Source: Azospira restricta
GTDB taxonomy: Bacteria > Pseudomonadota > Gammaproteobacteria > Burkholderiales > Rhodocyclaceae
Assembly (NCBI RefSeq): GCF_016858125.1
Contig: NZ_CP064781.1
Coordinates: 1,302,001 to 1,366,000 of the forward strand
Length of the DNA: 64,000 nt
Direction of reading: 5' to 3'
Below, piece after piece: positions 1-8,735 of this stretch. Within the stretch, counting starts at the first letter, position 1. Every line of letters starts with the position of its first letter. The notes below the pieces were generated by a model, which saw nothing but the letters and a program-made list of their open reading frames with translations, did not search any database and was not told the origin of the DNA. A program made the translations under genes and the position numbers.

Positions 1-441
1 CGCACGACGCTGACGCTGGCGGTCGGCGAGACGGTCGGCTGCGAATTCCGCGTCTTCGAGTCGCCGCTGATCGACCTGCCGGCGGTGGTCGTCAGCCGCA
101 TCGGCGACGGCCTCTACGGCGCGCGCTTCCAGGCCGGGCCGATGAGCCAGCACCTGATCGAGGACGCGATCAACGGCGCCATCGGCAAGGGCAAGGCGAC
201 CATCCTGTCGATCCACAGCCTGCCCGGCGGCAAGGTCCTGCGCGTCGCCGGCGCGCTGACTGCGACCGCGCGCAACGACTTCATGCACGGCGTCGAGCGC
301 GTCGGCGTCGCCGAGATCGACCTCTCGGGCGTTACACTGATCGACAGCGACGGCGTGTCGATGTGTGCGGACGCGGTGGCGCGCTACGGCGTCCGCGCCG
401 AGCGCCGCTCGCCCTGCGTCGAGGCCGTCTGGCGGCCGTAG
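1..441 (+). CDS. PilZ-like plus STAS-like domain protein (5' truncated by window edge)
   Basis: The reading frame is open from base 1, so the N-terminus lies outside the window. The first ~45 visible residues (basic and hydrophobic beta-strand pattern ending GDGLYGARFQAG) look like the end of a PilZ domain, the c-di-GMP binding fold. Residues ~60-125 (VLRVAGALTATARNDF, then VAEIDLSGVTLIDSDGV) have the beta-alpha pattern of a STAS/anti-sigma antagonist domain. The IDSDG motif sits where a phosphorylatable Ser is normally found. I infer a cytoplasmic signalling protein joining both domains. The assignment rests on motif impression only. Confidence 0.45.
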   Translation, partial: RTTLTLAVGETVGCEFRVFESPLIDLPAVVVSRIGDGLYGARFQAGPMSQHLIEDAINGAIGKGKATILSIHSLPGGKVLRVAGALTATARNDFMHGVERVGVAEIDLSGVTLIDSDGVSMCADAVARYGVRAERRSPCVEAVWRP

Positions 442-496
442 GCGCCGTCGCGGGCGATCGCCGCCCGCCGTCTTCACCGTTCCCGGGATTCCCGCC

Positions 497-817
497 ATGA
501 CCGCTCCCCCCTTCTCCGCCGAACAGGTCCATGCTGCGCTGCGCGCCGTGGTCGATCCGGAGGCCGGCATGAACATCGTCGACCTCGGCCTCGTCTATGG
601 CGTCGACGTCGATCCGCCGGCGGTGCGCGTCTCGCTGACGCTGACCTCGCCGACCTGCCCGATGGGCGACCTGATCCTCGACGAGGCGCGGCAGGCGCTC
701 GCCGCCTGCCTGCCCGAGGGCTGGACGCAGGACATCCGGCTGGTCTGGGAGCCGCCGTGGGGGCCGCAGCGGATGAGCGCGAAGGCGCGCGCGCATTTCG
801 GCTGGGACGGCCAATGA
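497..817 (+). CDS. MIP18/DUF59-family metal-sulfur cluster assembly factor
   Basis: 106 aa. A compact DUF59 (PaaD/SufT/MIP18) domain fills the protein: VDPEAGMNIVDLGLVYGV near residues 19-36, then LTLTSPTCPMGDLILDEA, whose single Cys is the conserved reactive position of the family. Members help insert or transfer Fe-S clusters into client enzymes in the cytoplasm. I chose the ATG at 497 because upstream in-frame codons are low-complexity and non-conserved. Its stop overlaps the next gene's start (ATGA), so the two are probably translationally coupled. Confidence 0.8.
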   Translation: MTAPPFSAEQVHAALRAVVDPEAGMNIVDLGLVYGVDVDPPAVRVSLTLTSPTCPMGDLILDEARQALAACLPEGWTQDIRLVWEPPWGPQRMSAKARAHFGWDGQ

Positions 818-1920
818 GCGCGCTGCCGAGCAGCGGCGGCGGCCTCGCCGTCGGCTGGCGCGTGCCGCTGCTGGTGATCGGCATGCTGTCGCTGCTTGCC
901 GGCGTCGCCGCCGGCCTGCTGCGCGCCGGCTGGGGCGTGCCGCTGCCGGATGCGGCGCTGGCCGCGCAGCACGGTCCGCTGATGGCGGCCGCCTTCTTCG
1001 GCACGGTGATCGGGCTCGAGCGCGCGGTCGCGCTCGGCCGTCGCTGGGCCTTCCTGTCGCCGCTTGCCGCCGGCGCCGGCGGCCTGCTGCTGATCGCCGG
1101 CGCGCCGCCGTTCGTCGCGCTGCCGCTGCTCGCGGTCGGCGGCGGGCTGCTGACGGCGGCGACGCTGGTCGCCGCGGCGCGGCAGCCGGCCCTGCACACG
1201 CGCATCCTGGCGCTCGCCGCGGCCCTCGCCGCGCTGGCGCCGCTGGCCTGGCTGCTCGCCGCCCGCGATGCGGCGATCGCCGGCTGGGCCGCCTTCCTGG
1301 TGCTGACGATCGCCGGCGAGCGGCTCGAGCTGTCGCGCTTCCTGCCGCCGTCGCCGCGTGCGCGGGCGGTCTTCGTCGGCATCGTCGGCGCGTTGCTGCT
1401 GGCGCTGGCGGCGACGGCGGCGAACGCCGCCGGCCTGCGCCTGTTCGGCGGCGCGCTGGTCGCGCTGGCGGTCTGGCTGCTGCGTCAGGACATCGCGCGG
1501 CGCACCGTGCGCCAGCAGGGGCTGACCCGCTTCATCGCGGTCTGCCTGCTCTCCGGTTACTTCTGGCTGCTCGCCGGCGGCCTGCTGCTGGCGTTGCAGC
1601 CGCCCGGCCCCTTGCTGATGGACGCGGCGCTGCACGCCGTCTTCGTCGGCTTCGTGCTGGCGATGGTCTTCGGCCACGCGCCGATCATCTTCCCGGCGAT
1701 CGTCCGCGTCAGCCTGCCTTACCGGCCGCGCTTCTACCTGCCGCTCGCCGTGCTGCACGCCTCGCTGCTGCTGCGCGTCGCCGGCGACCTCGCCGGGCTG
1801 CCGGACTGGCGCGCCTGGGGCGCCGCCGGCAATGCGCTGTGCCTCATCCTCTTCATCGCGACGATGGTCGCCGCGGCGCTCGCCGGGCGGGCGGAGGCCC
1901 AAAGAAAAACGCCCGCCTGA
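814..1920 (+). CDS. polytopic membrane protein, NnrS-like
   Basis: 368 aa, almost wholly hydrophobic, with roughly ten or more predicted membrane segments. Two His-containing helices, AQHGPLMAAAFFGTVIGLE (~50-70) and LHAVFVGFVLAMVFGHAP (~270-290), recall the conserved His helices of NnrS, a haem/copper membrane protein tied to nitric oxide tolerance. Start at 814 overlaps the stop of the FeS assembly gene by 4 bp (ATGA). Function is unproven and the family link is tentative; it could be another conserved membrane family. Confidence 0.5.
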   Translation: MSALPSSGGGLAVGWRVPLLVIGMLSLLAGVAAGLLRAGWGVPLPDAALAAQHGPLMAAAFFGTVIGLERAVALGRRWAFLSPLAAGAGGLLLIAGAPPFVALPLLAVGGGLLTAATLVAAARQPALHTRILALAAALAALAPLAWLLAARDAAIAGWAAFLVLTIAGERLELSRFLPPSPRARAVFVGIVGALLLALAATAANAAGLRLFGGALVALAVWLLRQDIARRTVRQQGLTRFIAVCLLSGYFWLLAGGLLLALQPPGPLLMDAALHAVFVGFVLAMVFGHAPIIFPAIVRVSLPYRPRFYLPLAVLHASLLLRVAGDLAGLPDWRAWGAAGNALCLILFIATMVAAALAGRAEAQRKTPA

Positions 1921-1929
1921 GGGCGGGCG
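1901..1929 (-). terminator. Rho-independent terminator for the NhaD-type gene
   Basis: On the minus strand an 8-bp GC stem (1922-1929 pairing 1910-1917) with a TGAG-type loop is followed by TTTTT (1909-1905). It lies 20 bp past the antiporter stop and overlaps the end of the convergent membrane-protein gene. Confidence 0.8.
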
Positions 1930-1948
1930 CTTCCGGCGCGGCGGGCGC

Positions 1949-3232
1949 TCAGCTCGGATGCCAGCCGAGGACGAAGGTGATCGCCGCGTAGCCGGCGACG
2001 TAGCCGATCGGGATGAACCAGCCGTGGCGCAGCCACTGGCCGACCGAGCGCGCCTCCGGGAACAGGCTGGCGACGGCGACGCCGGCCGACGAGCCGAACC
2101 ACAGCATCGAGCCGCCGAAGCCGACCGCGTAGGCGAGGAAGCCCCAGTCGTAGCCCCCTTGCTTGATCGCCAGCGCGGTCAGCGGGATGTTGTCGAACAC
2201 CGCCGAGATGAAGCCGAGGCCGAGCGTGGTCAGCACCGACGCCGGCGGCAGCTTGTCGACCGGCATCATCGATGCGCAGGTGACCAGCGCGAGCAGGAAC
2301 ACCGAGCCCTTCATCGCGCCCGGCAGCAGGCTCCACTCGGGCTTCCGGAGCGGCGTCATGACCAGGATGGCGAGCACCACGGCGACGCCGAGGAAGGGGA
2401 AATGGTCGGCGGCCTCCGGGAACTTCAGGTTGATCGTGACGTTGGTGACGATCGCCGCGACCAGGATGAAGAGGACGATGCCGACGCGCGCCCAGTCCAC
2501 CGCGTGCGCCTTGTCCTCGCTGCGCACGATCTGCGCATAGCGGTGCTGCGCGAGCGCCGCCGGGATGCCGAAGACGACCAGCGCGACGCTGGCGGCGAGG
2601 TAGGCCTCGGCGACCGCCAGCGGGCTGACGCCGGAGATCCAGATCATCGTCGTCGTCGTGTCGCCGACGACGCTGCCGGCGCCGCCGGCGTTCGATGCGG
2701 TGACCAGCGCGGCGAGGTAGCCGATATGCACCTTGCGCTTGAAGACGGTGGCGGCGACGGTGGCGCCGATCAGCGCGGCGGCGATGTTGTCGAGGATGCC
2801 GGAGAGCAGGAAGATGATCACCAGCAGCGCGAAGGGGCCAAGCCAGCCGTCGGGCAGCAGCTTCGGCAGCAGCTCCGGCACGCCGCTGTCCTCGAAGTGG
2901 CGGGCGAGCAGCGCGAAGCCGACGAGCAGGCAGAACAGGTTGGCGATCAGCACCCACTCGTGCCCCATGTGCGCGGCGAGCCCGGCGATGCCGGGGCCGG
3001 CCTTGAAGCCGGTGAAGATCAGCTTGTACGCGGTGATCGTCGCCAGTCCGCCGAGCGCCACCTGCAGCACATTGTGGTGGAAGAGGGCGACGCCGAGCAG
3101 GGTCAGGCCGAAGAGGATGAAGTCGACCGGGATGCCGGCGATGGCGGGGCCGTCGGCGGCAATGGCCAGTGCCGGGAAGAGGGCCGTCGCCGCAAGCAGG
3201 CCGCCCGCGCGCGTCAGGTTGGAGAGATTCAT
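1949..3232 (-). CDS. nhaD: Na+/H+ antiporter, NhaD / ion-transporter (IT) superfamily
   Basis: 427 aa. Start taken at the ATG at 3232, which is followed by a cleavable-looking N-terminal segment (LLAATALFPALAIAA). About twelve membrane segments follow. Signature stretches are the paired re-entrant-type motifs GILDNIAAALIGATVAA and SAVFDNIPLTALAIKQG, plus NAGGAGSVVGDTTTTMIW, typical of NhaD and ArsB-like transporters. The family exchanges Na+ or Li+ for H+ across the inner membrane. It is a single-gene unit with its own terminator, divergent from the stress protein gene. Confidence 0.8.
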   Translation of the reverse strand: MNLSNLTRAGGLLAATALFPALAIAADGPAIAGIPVDFILFGLTLLGVALFHHNVLQVALGGLATITAYKLIFTGFKAGPGIAGLAAHMGHEWVLIANLFCLLVGFALLARHFEDSGVPELLPKLLPDGWLGPFALLVIIFLLSGILDNIAAALIGATVAATVFKRKVHIGYLAALVTASNAGGAGSVVGDTTTTMIWISGVSPLAVAEAYLAASVALVVFGIPAALAQHRYAQIVRSEDKAHAVDWARVGIVLFILVAAIVTNVTINLKFPEAADHFPFLGVAVVLAILVMTPLRKPEWSLLPGAMKGSVFLLALVTCASMMPVDKLPPASVLTTLGLGFISAVFDNIPLTALAIKQGGYDWGFLAYAVGFGGSMLWFGSSAGVAVASLFPEARSVGQWLRHGWFIPIGYVAGYAAITFVLGWHPS

Positions 3233-3381
3233 GTCAGTGATCCGTAAGTGGGTTGCGTAGGCGTTACCCGTAGCCCGGGCGCTGCTTGCGGCGGGTGTGA
3301 TAGTATTTTTTAATTCCGCAATGAGCAAGTTGCTTCCGTCTGCCGAAACCGGCGGGCCGTATTGACGACAAGGAGAATCGA

Positions 3382-3807
3382 ATGCTGAAAGCCCTCGTGC
3401 CCGTAGATGGATCCCGTACCTCGCTGCGCGCGGTCGAGCACGTGATCAAGTTGGCCCGGGCCTGCGAACCGATGGCGGTGGTGCTGGTGAACGTGCAGGT
3501 GCCGCCGGACTCCTGGGAGGTGCAGAGCTTCCTCAAGGCCTCGGAAGTGCAGGCCATCCAGGACGGCAAGGGCAACGATGCGATCGACGCCGCCGGCCAT
3601 CTGCTCGATGAAGCCGGCGTCGCCTACGAGCGCTGCGTGCTGCACGGGCCGGTTGCCGAGTCGATCGTCGCGCACGCGCACCAGGCCGGCTGCGACAAGA
3701 TCGTCATGGGCGCGCGCGGCGAGTCGCTGCTCGAGGAGATCCTGATCGGCTCGACGACGCAGGCGGTGATCCGCGTCACCGACATCCCGGTCACGGTCGT
3801 CAAGTAA
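3382..3807 (+). CDS. universal stress protein (UspA family)
   Basis: 141 aa, one Usp domain of the usual length. It begins MLKALVPVDGS (nucleotide-binding strand 1 with the conserved Asp). The C-terminal ATP-binding signature G-x2-G-x9-GS is visible as MGARGESLLEEILIGSTT (residues ~109-126). A ribosome site AAGGAGA lies 8 bp upstream of the ATG. Such cytoplasmic proteins are induced by growth arrest or stress. Monocistronic, closed by a strong terminator. Confidence 0.9.
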   Translation: MLKALVPVDGSRTSLRAVEHVIKLARACEPMAVVLVNVQVPPDSWEVQSFLKASEVQAIQDGKGNDAIDAAGHLLDEAGVAYERCVLHGPVAESIVAHAHQAGCDKIVMGARGESLLEEILIGSTTQAVIRVTDIPVTVVK

Positions 3808-3828
3808 CCGGTCCGCAGATTCACGACA

Positions 3829-3853
3829 GGGGCGCTTCGGCGCCCCTTTTTTT
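3829..3853 (+). terminator. Rho-independent terminator of the universal stress protein gene
   Basis: 7-bp perfect stem GGGGCGC/GCGCCCC (3829-3835 with 3840-3846) with a TTCG tetraloop, followed by seven T. Confidence 0.93.
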
Positions 3854-4016
3854 GTCCGCAATACAGCGGGAAAGCGTCAGGTTTTTGTCAGTATCCAACT
3901 CCGCCTGTCGTCAGCACGACGTCAGGTTCAGGTAAGACTTGGTCAGAATAATCGCCTCCGTGGTCATCCCGGATGTTGCGGGAGCCGCTAAATCCACCAC
4001 TAAAAGAGGAGGCATC

Positions 4017-4271
4017 ATGAATGACCAAGGCAAGGCGTACTGGTCAGCGACCCTACGGTTGCTGGGCGGCATCCTGGCGGTGTGGTTCGTCTGTTCGTTC
4101 GGCGCGGGCATCCTGTTCGCGGACGCACTGAACAGCATCAAGCTCGGCGGTTATCCGCTCGGCTTCTGGTTCGCGCACCAGGGATCGATCTACATCTTCA
4201 TCGCACTGATCTTCTTCTACGCGAAGAAGATGGGCGACATCGACCGTCAGTTCGACGTGCACGAAGACTAA
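4017..4271 (+). CDS. DUF4212 small subunit of a Na+/solute symporter
   Basis: 84 aa with two membrane segments (LLGGILAVWFVCSFGAGILF ~14-33 and YIFIALIFFYA ~59-69). This is the layout of the DUF4212 protein that precedes and partners VC_2705-type SSS symporters. RBS AGGAGG stands 7 bp before the ATG. It lies 13 bp upstream of the symporter gene. Probably an inner-membrane accessory subunit needed for stability or transport; exact role unknown. Confidence 0.85.
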   Translation: MNDQGKAYWSATLRLLGGILAVWFVCSFGAGILFADALNSIKLGGYPLGFWFAHQGSIYIFIALIFFYAKKMGDIDRQFDVHED

Positions 4272-4284
4272 GGGGGCCGTCTAC

Positions 4285-6090
4285 ATGGATCTGCAAACTA
4301 CAACCTATCTGGTGGTCGGCGCCTCGTTCGCGCTGTACATCGGCATCGCCATCTGGGCGCGCGCCGGTTCCACCAGCGAGTTCTACGCAGCCGGCGGCCA
4401 GGTGCACCCGGTCATGAACGGCATGGCGACGGCGGCCGACTGGATGTCGGCGGCCTCGTTCATCTCGATGGCCGGCCTGATCGCCAACATGGGCTACGGC
4501 GGCGGCCTGTTCCTGATGGGCTGGACCGGCGGCTACGTGTTGCTGGCGATGCTGCTCGCCCCGTACCTGCGCAAGTTCGGCAAGTTCACCGTGCCGCAGT
4601 TCATCGGCGACCGCTTCTACTCGAAGTCGGCATCGACGGTGGCGGTGGTCTGCCTGCTGACCGCGTCGCTGACCTACATCATCGGCCAGATGACCGGCGT
4701 CGGCGTGGCCTTCTCGCGCTTCCTGAACGTGTCGTCCGACACCGGCATCTACATCGGCCAGGCGATCGTCTTCCTGTACGCGGTGTTCGGCGGCATGAAG
4801 GGCATCACCTACACCCAGGTCGCCCAGTACATCGTGCTGATCGCCGCCTACATCATCCCGGCGGTGTTCATCTCGCTGCAGCTGACCGGCAACCCGCTGC
4901 CGCAGCTGGGCCTCGGCTCGACGATGTCGGGCTCCGACCTGGCGCTGCTCGCCCGCCTCGACCAGGTGGTGACCGAGCTCGGCTTCGGCAAGTACACGAC
5001 GACGACCGCCGGCAGCACGCTGAACATGTTCGTCTACACGATGTCGCTGATGATCGGTACCGCCGGCCTGCCGCACGTGATCATGCGCTTCTTCACCGTG
5101 CCGAAGGTCGCCGATGCGCGTTCCTCCGCCGGCTGGGCGCTGATCTTCATCGCGCTGCTGTACACCACCGCCCCGGCCGTCGCGGCGATGGCCAAGTACA
5201 ACCTGCACGCGACGGTGAACACCGCCGTCGCCAAGGGCGGCGACCTGTACGCCGCGGAAAACAGCATCAAGGCCGACGAGCGTCCGGACTGGATGAAGCG
5301 CTGGGAGAAGACCGGCCTCCTGAAGTTCACCGACAAGAACGGCGACGGCCGCATCCAGTACTACAACGACGCGACCAAGAACCCGGAGGTCAAGGCCAAG
5401 GCCGAAGCCGCCGGCTGGAAGGGCAACGAGCTGACGGTCAACGCCGACATCATCGTGCTCGCCAACCCGGAAATCGCGCTGCTGCCGAACTGGGTGATCG
5501 CGCTGGTCGCCGCCGGCGGTCTCGCCGCCGCGCTGTCGACCGCCGCCGGCCTGCTGATGGCGATCTCGTCGGCGGTGTCGCACGACCTGGTGAAGGGCGT
5601 CTTCAAGCCGGACATCAGCGAGAAGGGCGAGCTGCTCGCCGGCAAGATCTCGATGGCCGTGGCGATCGTCATCTCCGGCTACCTCGGCCTGAATCCGCCG
5701 GGATTTGCGGCGGGCACCGTGGCGCTGGCCTTCGGCATCGCCGCCTCGTCGCTGTTCCCGGCGATCATGATGGGCATCTTCTCGAAGAAGATGAACAAGG
5801 AAGGCGCCATGGCCGGCATGCTGGCGGGGCTCTTCGTGACGCTGTTCTACGTGTTCGCGCACAAGGGCATCTTCTTCATCAAGGGCACCGAGTTCCTCGG
5901 CCTGATCGGCGGTCCGAACCCGTTCTTCGGCATCACGCCGGAAGCCTTCGGGGCGATCGGTGCGCTGGTCAACTTCGGCGTCGCCTTCATCGTCGACAAG
6001 ATGACGAAGGAGCCGCCGGAGCACATCCAGCACATGGTCGAGAACGTCCGCATCCCGCGCGGCGCCAAGGCCGTGGATGGTGCGCACTAA
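4285..6090 (+). CDS. sodium/solute symporter, VC_2705/ActP-like (SSS family)
   Basis: 601 aa, ~13 membrane helices. Early motif FYAAGGQVHPVMNGMATAADWMSAASF and the SSS signature region around AAALSTAAGLLMAISSAVSHDL mark the Na+:solute symporter family, close to acetate/propionate permeases. A large loop near residue 350 carries an EF-hand-like calcium motif, DKNGDGRIQ (D350, N352, D354). Co-transcribed with the DUF4212 gene and followed by a terminator. Substrate (short-chain carboxylate) is inferred from the family. Confidence 0.85.
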   Translation: MDLQTTTYLVVGASFALYIGIAIWARAGSTSEFYAAGGQVHPVMNGMATAADWMSAASFISMAGLIANMGYGGGLFLMGWTGGYVLLAMLLAPYLRKFGKFTVPQFIGDRFYSKSASTVAVVCLLTASLTYIIGQMTGVGVAFSRFLNVSSDTGIYIGQAIVFLYAVFGGMKGITYTQVAQYIVLIAAYIIPAVFISLQLTGNPLPQLGLGSTMSGSDLALLARLDQVVTELGFGKYTTTTAGSTLNMFVYTMSLMIGTAGLPHVIMRFFTVPKVADARSSAGWALIFIALLYTTAPAVAAMAKYNLHATVNTAVAKGGDLYAAENSIKADERPDWMKRWEKTGLLKFTDKNGDGRIQYYNDATKNPEVKAKAEAAGWKGNELTVNADIIVLANPEIALLPNWVIALVAAGGLAAALSTAAGLLMAISSAVSHDLVKGVFKPDISEKGELLAGKISMAVAIVISGYLGLNPPGFAAGTVALAFGIAASSLFPAIMMGIFSKKMNKEGAMAGMLAGLFVTLFYVFAHKGIFFIKGTEFLGLIGGPNPFFGITPEAFGAIGALVNFGVAFIVDKMTKEPPEHIQHMVENVRIPRGAKAVDGAH

Positions 6091-6149
6091 GCCCTGAGCG
6101 AGGTGCGAATGCGCTGCCGTCGGCCCCGGCCGGCGGCAGCGGCAAAAAG

Positions 6150-6186
6150 AAAGCCCCGTCGCCGTCCGGGCGGGGCTTTGTTTTTG
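6150..6186 (+). terminator. Rho-independent terminator of the symporter operon
   Basis: 9-bp stem AAAGCCCCG (6150-6158) pairing CGGGGCTTT (6171-6179), followed by GTTTTT. Confidence 0.88.
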
Positions 6187-6235
6187 GACTAGGCTTATGA
6201 AACGAAACGCCCCGCCGGGGCGGCAGGAGGATTGA

Positions 6236-6607
6236 ATGGTTTTCGATGTCAGCGTGGCCATGACCTGGCTGTTGTTCCTCGCCCTGTTTCCGATGGCCTT
6301 CTACTGGCTGCGCCGCGTCTGGCGCATCGTCTTCCGCCGCGACTACTCGGAAGTCGCGCTGAAGCGCGGCGAGCCGCCGGCGGACGCGGCGAAATATGCG
6401 CCCTACACCGCGGCGATCAACTTCGTCGCCGGCCTGATCGCGGTCTCGGTGATCCTGATGGTCGTCGTCGGCGCCGTTCCCTACGAGACCTGGACCGCGA
6501 TCGCCGGCTCGACGATCTGGATGAAGTTCTTCGCCGACTTCATCGTCAGCCGCCACGCGCATCCGATCTGGGCGAAGAAGGGCAAGGAAGTCGCCGGCGC
6601 GAAGTAG
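6236..6607 (+). CDS. small inner-membrane protein, unknown function
   Basis: 123 aa with two hydrophobic segments (~8-27 MTWLLFLALFPMAFYWL and ~60-82 NFVAGLIAVSVILMVVVG) and a basic cytoplasmic stretch (RRVWRIVFRRDY) between them. RBS GGCAGGAGG precedes the ATG. It ends EVAGAK. I do not recognise a named family. Its position after the symporter terminator makes it an independent gene. Confidence 0.6.
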   Translation: MVFDVSVAMTWLLFLALFPMAFYWLRRVWRIVFRRDYSEVALKRGEPPADAAKYAPYTAAINFVAGLIAVSVILMVVVGAVPYETWTAIAGSTIWMKFFADFIVSRHAHPIWAKKGKEVAGAK

Positions 6608-6634
6608 CCTGCCGCTGCCGCGCCTCCGCCGGCC

Positions 6635-7201
6635 TCACTCCGAATAGCTCAGGTCCACGCGCCGCTTCTGCTGCCGGCAGGCGGCGGTGCGGCAGGTCGG
6701 GCCGCCCTTCTCGTCGCCGACCCCGTAGTGGCGAATCTGCCGGCGTGCTACCCCCATCGCCTGCAGCATGCGGGCGACGGCCGCCGCGCGCTGCTCGGCG
6801 ATGGCCAGGTTGTAGGCGCTGCTGCCGAGATTGTCGGTGTGGCCGACCAGCGTCACGTCGAGTTTCGCGTTTTCCTTGAGGCGCGCGGCATGGTTGCGGA
6901 GTCTGGCCTCGCCGGCGGCATCGACCCGGGTCGAGCCCGAGGCGAAGAAGACGGCGTTTTCCTCGACGACTTCCGCTGCCGGCGGTGGCGCTGCGATCGG
7001 TGTCGCCGCGGCGGGCGCCGGCGGCGCTGCGGGTGTCGCTGCCGGGCTGGCGCCCGTTGTCGGGGCGGTCGCGGTGCCCGCCGCGCTCGTCGCTGGCGGC
7101 GGCGGAGTGGCGCAGGCGGCCAGCAGCGTGCCGAAAAGGGCGGCGCTGCGCGTGCGCCTCGTCAGGGCGTGGCGGCAGAAAAGCTGCGGGAGTGCGCTCA
7201 T
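6635..7201 (-). CDS. OmpA-family lipoprotein (peptidoglycan-binding)
   Basis: 188 aa. The N-terminal signal ends in a lipobox, LLAAC (Cys30), followed by a ~45-residue Ala/Pro linker. The OmpA C-terminal domain (~80-188) has FASGSTRVD and the diaminopimelate-binding type motif GHTDNLGSSAYNLAIAEQRA. It probably anchors the outer membrane to peptidoglycan. Start overlaps the MarR stop (ATGA), so both genes form one operon. Confidence 0.85.
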   Translation of the reverse strand: MSALPQLFCRHALTRRTRSAALFGTLLAACATPPPPATSAAGTATAPTTGASPAATPAAPPAPAAATPIAAPPPAAEVVEENAVFFASGSTRVDAAGEARLRNHAARLKENAKLDVTLVGHTDNLGSSAYNLAIAEQRAAAVARMLQAMGVARRQIRHYGVGDEKGGPTCRTAACRQQKRRVDLSYSE

Positions 7202-7707
7202 GGCTTTGCGTCGCCGTCATGCAGCAGGTCGGCGAGCGGCATGCCGGCGAAGTCGGCTTCCCGCCCCGGCAAGCGCCGCGTCAGCTCGGATAGGTTGATA
7301 TTCAATGTTTTCAGCACAACCTCGGGCAGCTTCGCCAGCGCCTCCGGCAGCACGCCTTCGGCCGGGCCGGGCAGCGCCTGCAGCACGTCCCGGCCGCGCG
7401 CCGCGACATGCAGGCCGATGCGCCGATGGTCGGTGCTGTTGCGCCGTTTTTCCAGCAGCCCCCGGGCGGCCAGCTTGTCGACGAGCAGGCTGCACGTCGA
7501 CGGCCGGATTCCCATGCGCGCGGCGAGTGTGCCGATCGCGATGCCCGGACTGCGCTCGGCTTCCTGCAGCGCCCAGGCCTGCGAGCCGGTGATGCCGCAG
7601 CGCTCCTCGACTTCGCGAAAGTGCTGGCGCATCGAACCGTAGATGACGCGGAACTGCTGCAGGACTTCCAGCGTCAGCGGGGGTGGGGGCGAGGCGGTGG
7701 TGGGCAT
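7198..7707 (-). CDS. MarR-family transcriptional regulator
   Basis: 169 aa winged helix protein: LGTLAARMGIRPSTCSLLVDKLAARGLLEKRRNSTDHRRIGL-type region (~58-100) with the conserved D-x-R-R wing. It is first in a two-gene operon with the OmpA lipoprotein. A 15-bp palindrome 24 bp upstream of its start is a plausible autoregulatory operator. Ligand unknown. Confidence 0.88.
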   Translation of the reverse strand: MPTTASPPPPLTLEVLQQFRVIYGSMRQHFREVEERCGITGSQAWALQEAERSPGIAIGTLAARMGIRPSTCSLLVDKLAARGLLEKRRNSTDHRRIGLHVAARGRDVLQALPGPAEGVLPEALAKLPEVVLKTLNINLSELTRRLPGREADFAGMPLADLLHDGDAKP

Positions 7708-7730
7708 CGGGGTTTGCGTGTGACGATGCG

Positions 7731-7745
7731 ATCAATTATATTGAT
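7731..7745. promoter_or_regulatory. probable MarR operator (palindrome)
   Basis: ATCAAT-TAT-ATTGAT is a perfect AT-rich palindrome in otherwise very GC-rich DNA. It sits between the MarR gene (start 7707) and the divergent amidotransferase gene (start 7917). Location and symmetry fit a MarR dimer site; the binding is inferred. Confidence 0.55.
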
Positions 7746-7916
7746 GCACAAACCAAGTGCAACTCCCGAGACCGGAATCCGGTCGATACCAAGGGGGAGG
7801 CGACCAAGAATTTCCCTCCGCCACGCGCCGACACCCGACAGGAGGCGGGCCACGCCGGACGCCATCCCTTTCCGGCCGCCATGCGTTCCCCGGCGAACCA
7901 GCACAGGAGAAGCCAG

Positions 7917-8699
7917 ATGAGCAGACGTCCCCTGCGGATCGGTCTTTCCGCCCGCATCTACCATCCGCCGGCCGGCGCCACCGGCCTGCAGTCGAAATCG
8001 CTGCAGTACCTCGAACAGTCGGTCGCGCACTGGGTCATGTCGCGCGAGGTGATGGTGTTCATGATCCCGGCGGTATGCGGCGACGGCATCGTCCATCGCA
8101 GCAGCATCCGCCTCGTCGACTACCCGCAGTACCTCGACGGCCTGGTGCTGCAGGGCGGCGCCGACATTGCGCCGCAGTGCTACGGCGAGGAGCCGCTGCA
8201 CGAGGCCTGGTCCGGCGACCGCCTGCGCGATGCCTACGAGATGGAGCTGCTGCACGAGTTCATGGAGGCCGGCAAGCCGGTGCTCGGCATCTGCCGCGGC
8301 GCGCAGCTGATCAACGTCGCGCTCGGCGGCACGCTCTACCAGGACATCGCGACCCAGGTCGAGGGCGCGGCGGTGCATCTGCACGACGACTACGACCGGC
8401 ACGCGCACGACATCGTCTGGGACGACGCCTCCGGCTTCGCCAAGCTCTATCCCGAGCTGCGCCGCGGCGGCACGGTGTCGATCCACCACCAGGCGATCCG
8501 CACGCTGGGCAAGGGACTGAAGGTCGAGGCGCGCGGTGCCGACGACGGGCTGGTCGAGGCGATCCGCCTGGAAGGCCGGCCCTACGTGCTCGGCGTGCAA
8601 TGGCATCCGGAATTCCATCCGCCGGGGGCGCCGGCCCTGCTCGACTGCACGCCGATCCTCGACGAGTTCCTGAATGCCGCGCGGGGGCGCCGATGGTAG
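7917..8699 (+). CDS. gamma-glutamyl-GABA hydrolase family class I glutamine amidotransferase (PuuD-like)
   Basis: 260 aa. The catalytic triad is complete: nucleophile Cys126 in GICRGAQ, and His230/Glu232 in GVQWHPEF. The family hydrolyses gamma-glutamyl amides in the cytoplasm, for example gamma-glutamyl-GABA. ATG at 7917 chosen because AGGAG lies just upstream and the preceding in-frame codons are non-conserved. It is followed after 36 bp by an antiporter and a YbdK ligase, suggesting a gamma-glutamyl metabolite pathway. Confidence 0.85.
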   Translation: MSRRPLRIGLSARIYHPPAGATGLQSKSLQYLEQSVAHWVMSREVMVFMIPAVCGDGIVHRSSIRLVDYPQYLDGLVLQGGADIAPQCYGEEPLHEAWSGDRLRDAYEMELLHEFMEAGKPVLGICRGAQLINVALGGTLYQDIATQVEGAAVHLHDDYDRHAHDIVWDDASGFAKLYPELRRGGTVSIHHQAIRTLGKGLKVEARGADDGLVEAIRLEGRPYVLGVQWHPEFHPPGAPALLDCTPILDEFLNAARGRRW

Positions 8700-8735
8700 G
8701 CGCCGCGCGCCGGTCGTGCGCCGCCGGGAGGCGCC

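Noticed and set aside
4198..6261. Long antisense frame (687 codons) opposite the symporter gene
   Set aside because: Arg/His/Asp-rich translation with no family features, typical of the antisense of a GC-rich gene; the plus strand encodes a clear SSS symporter.
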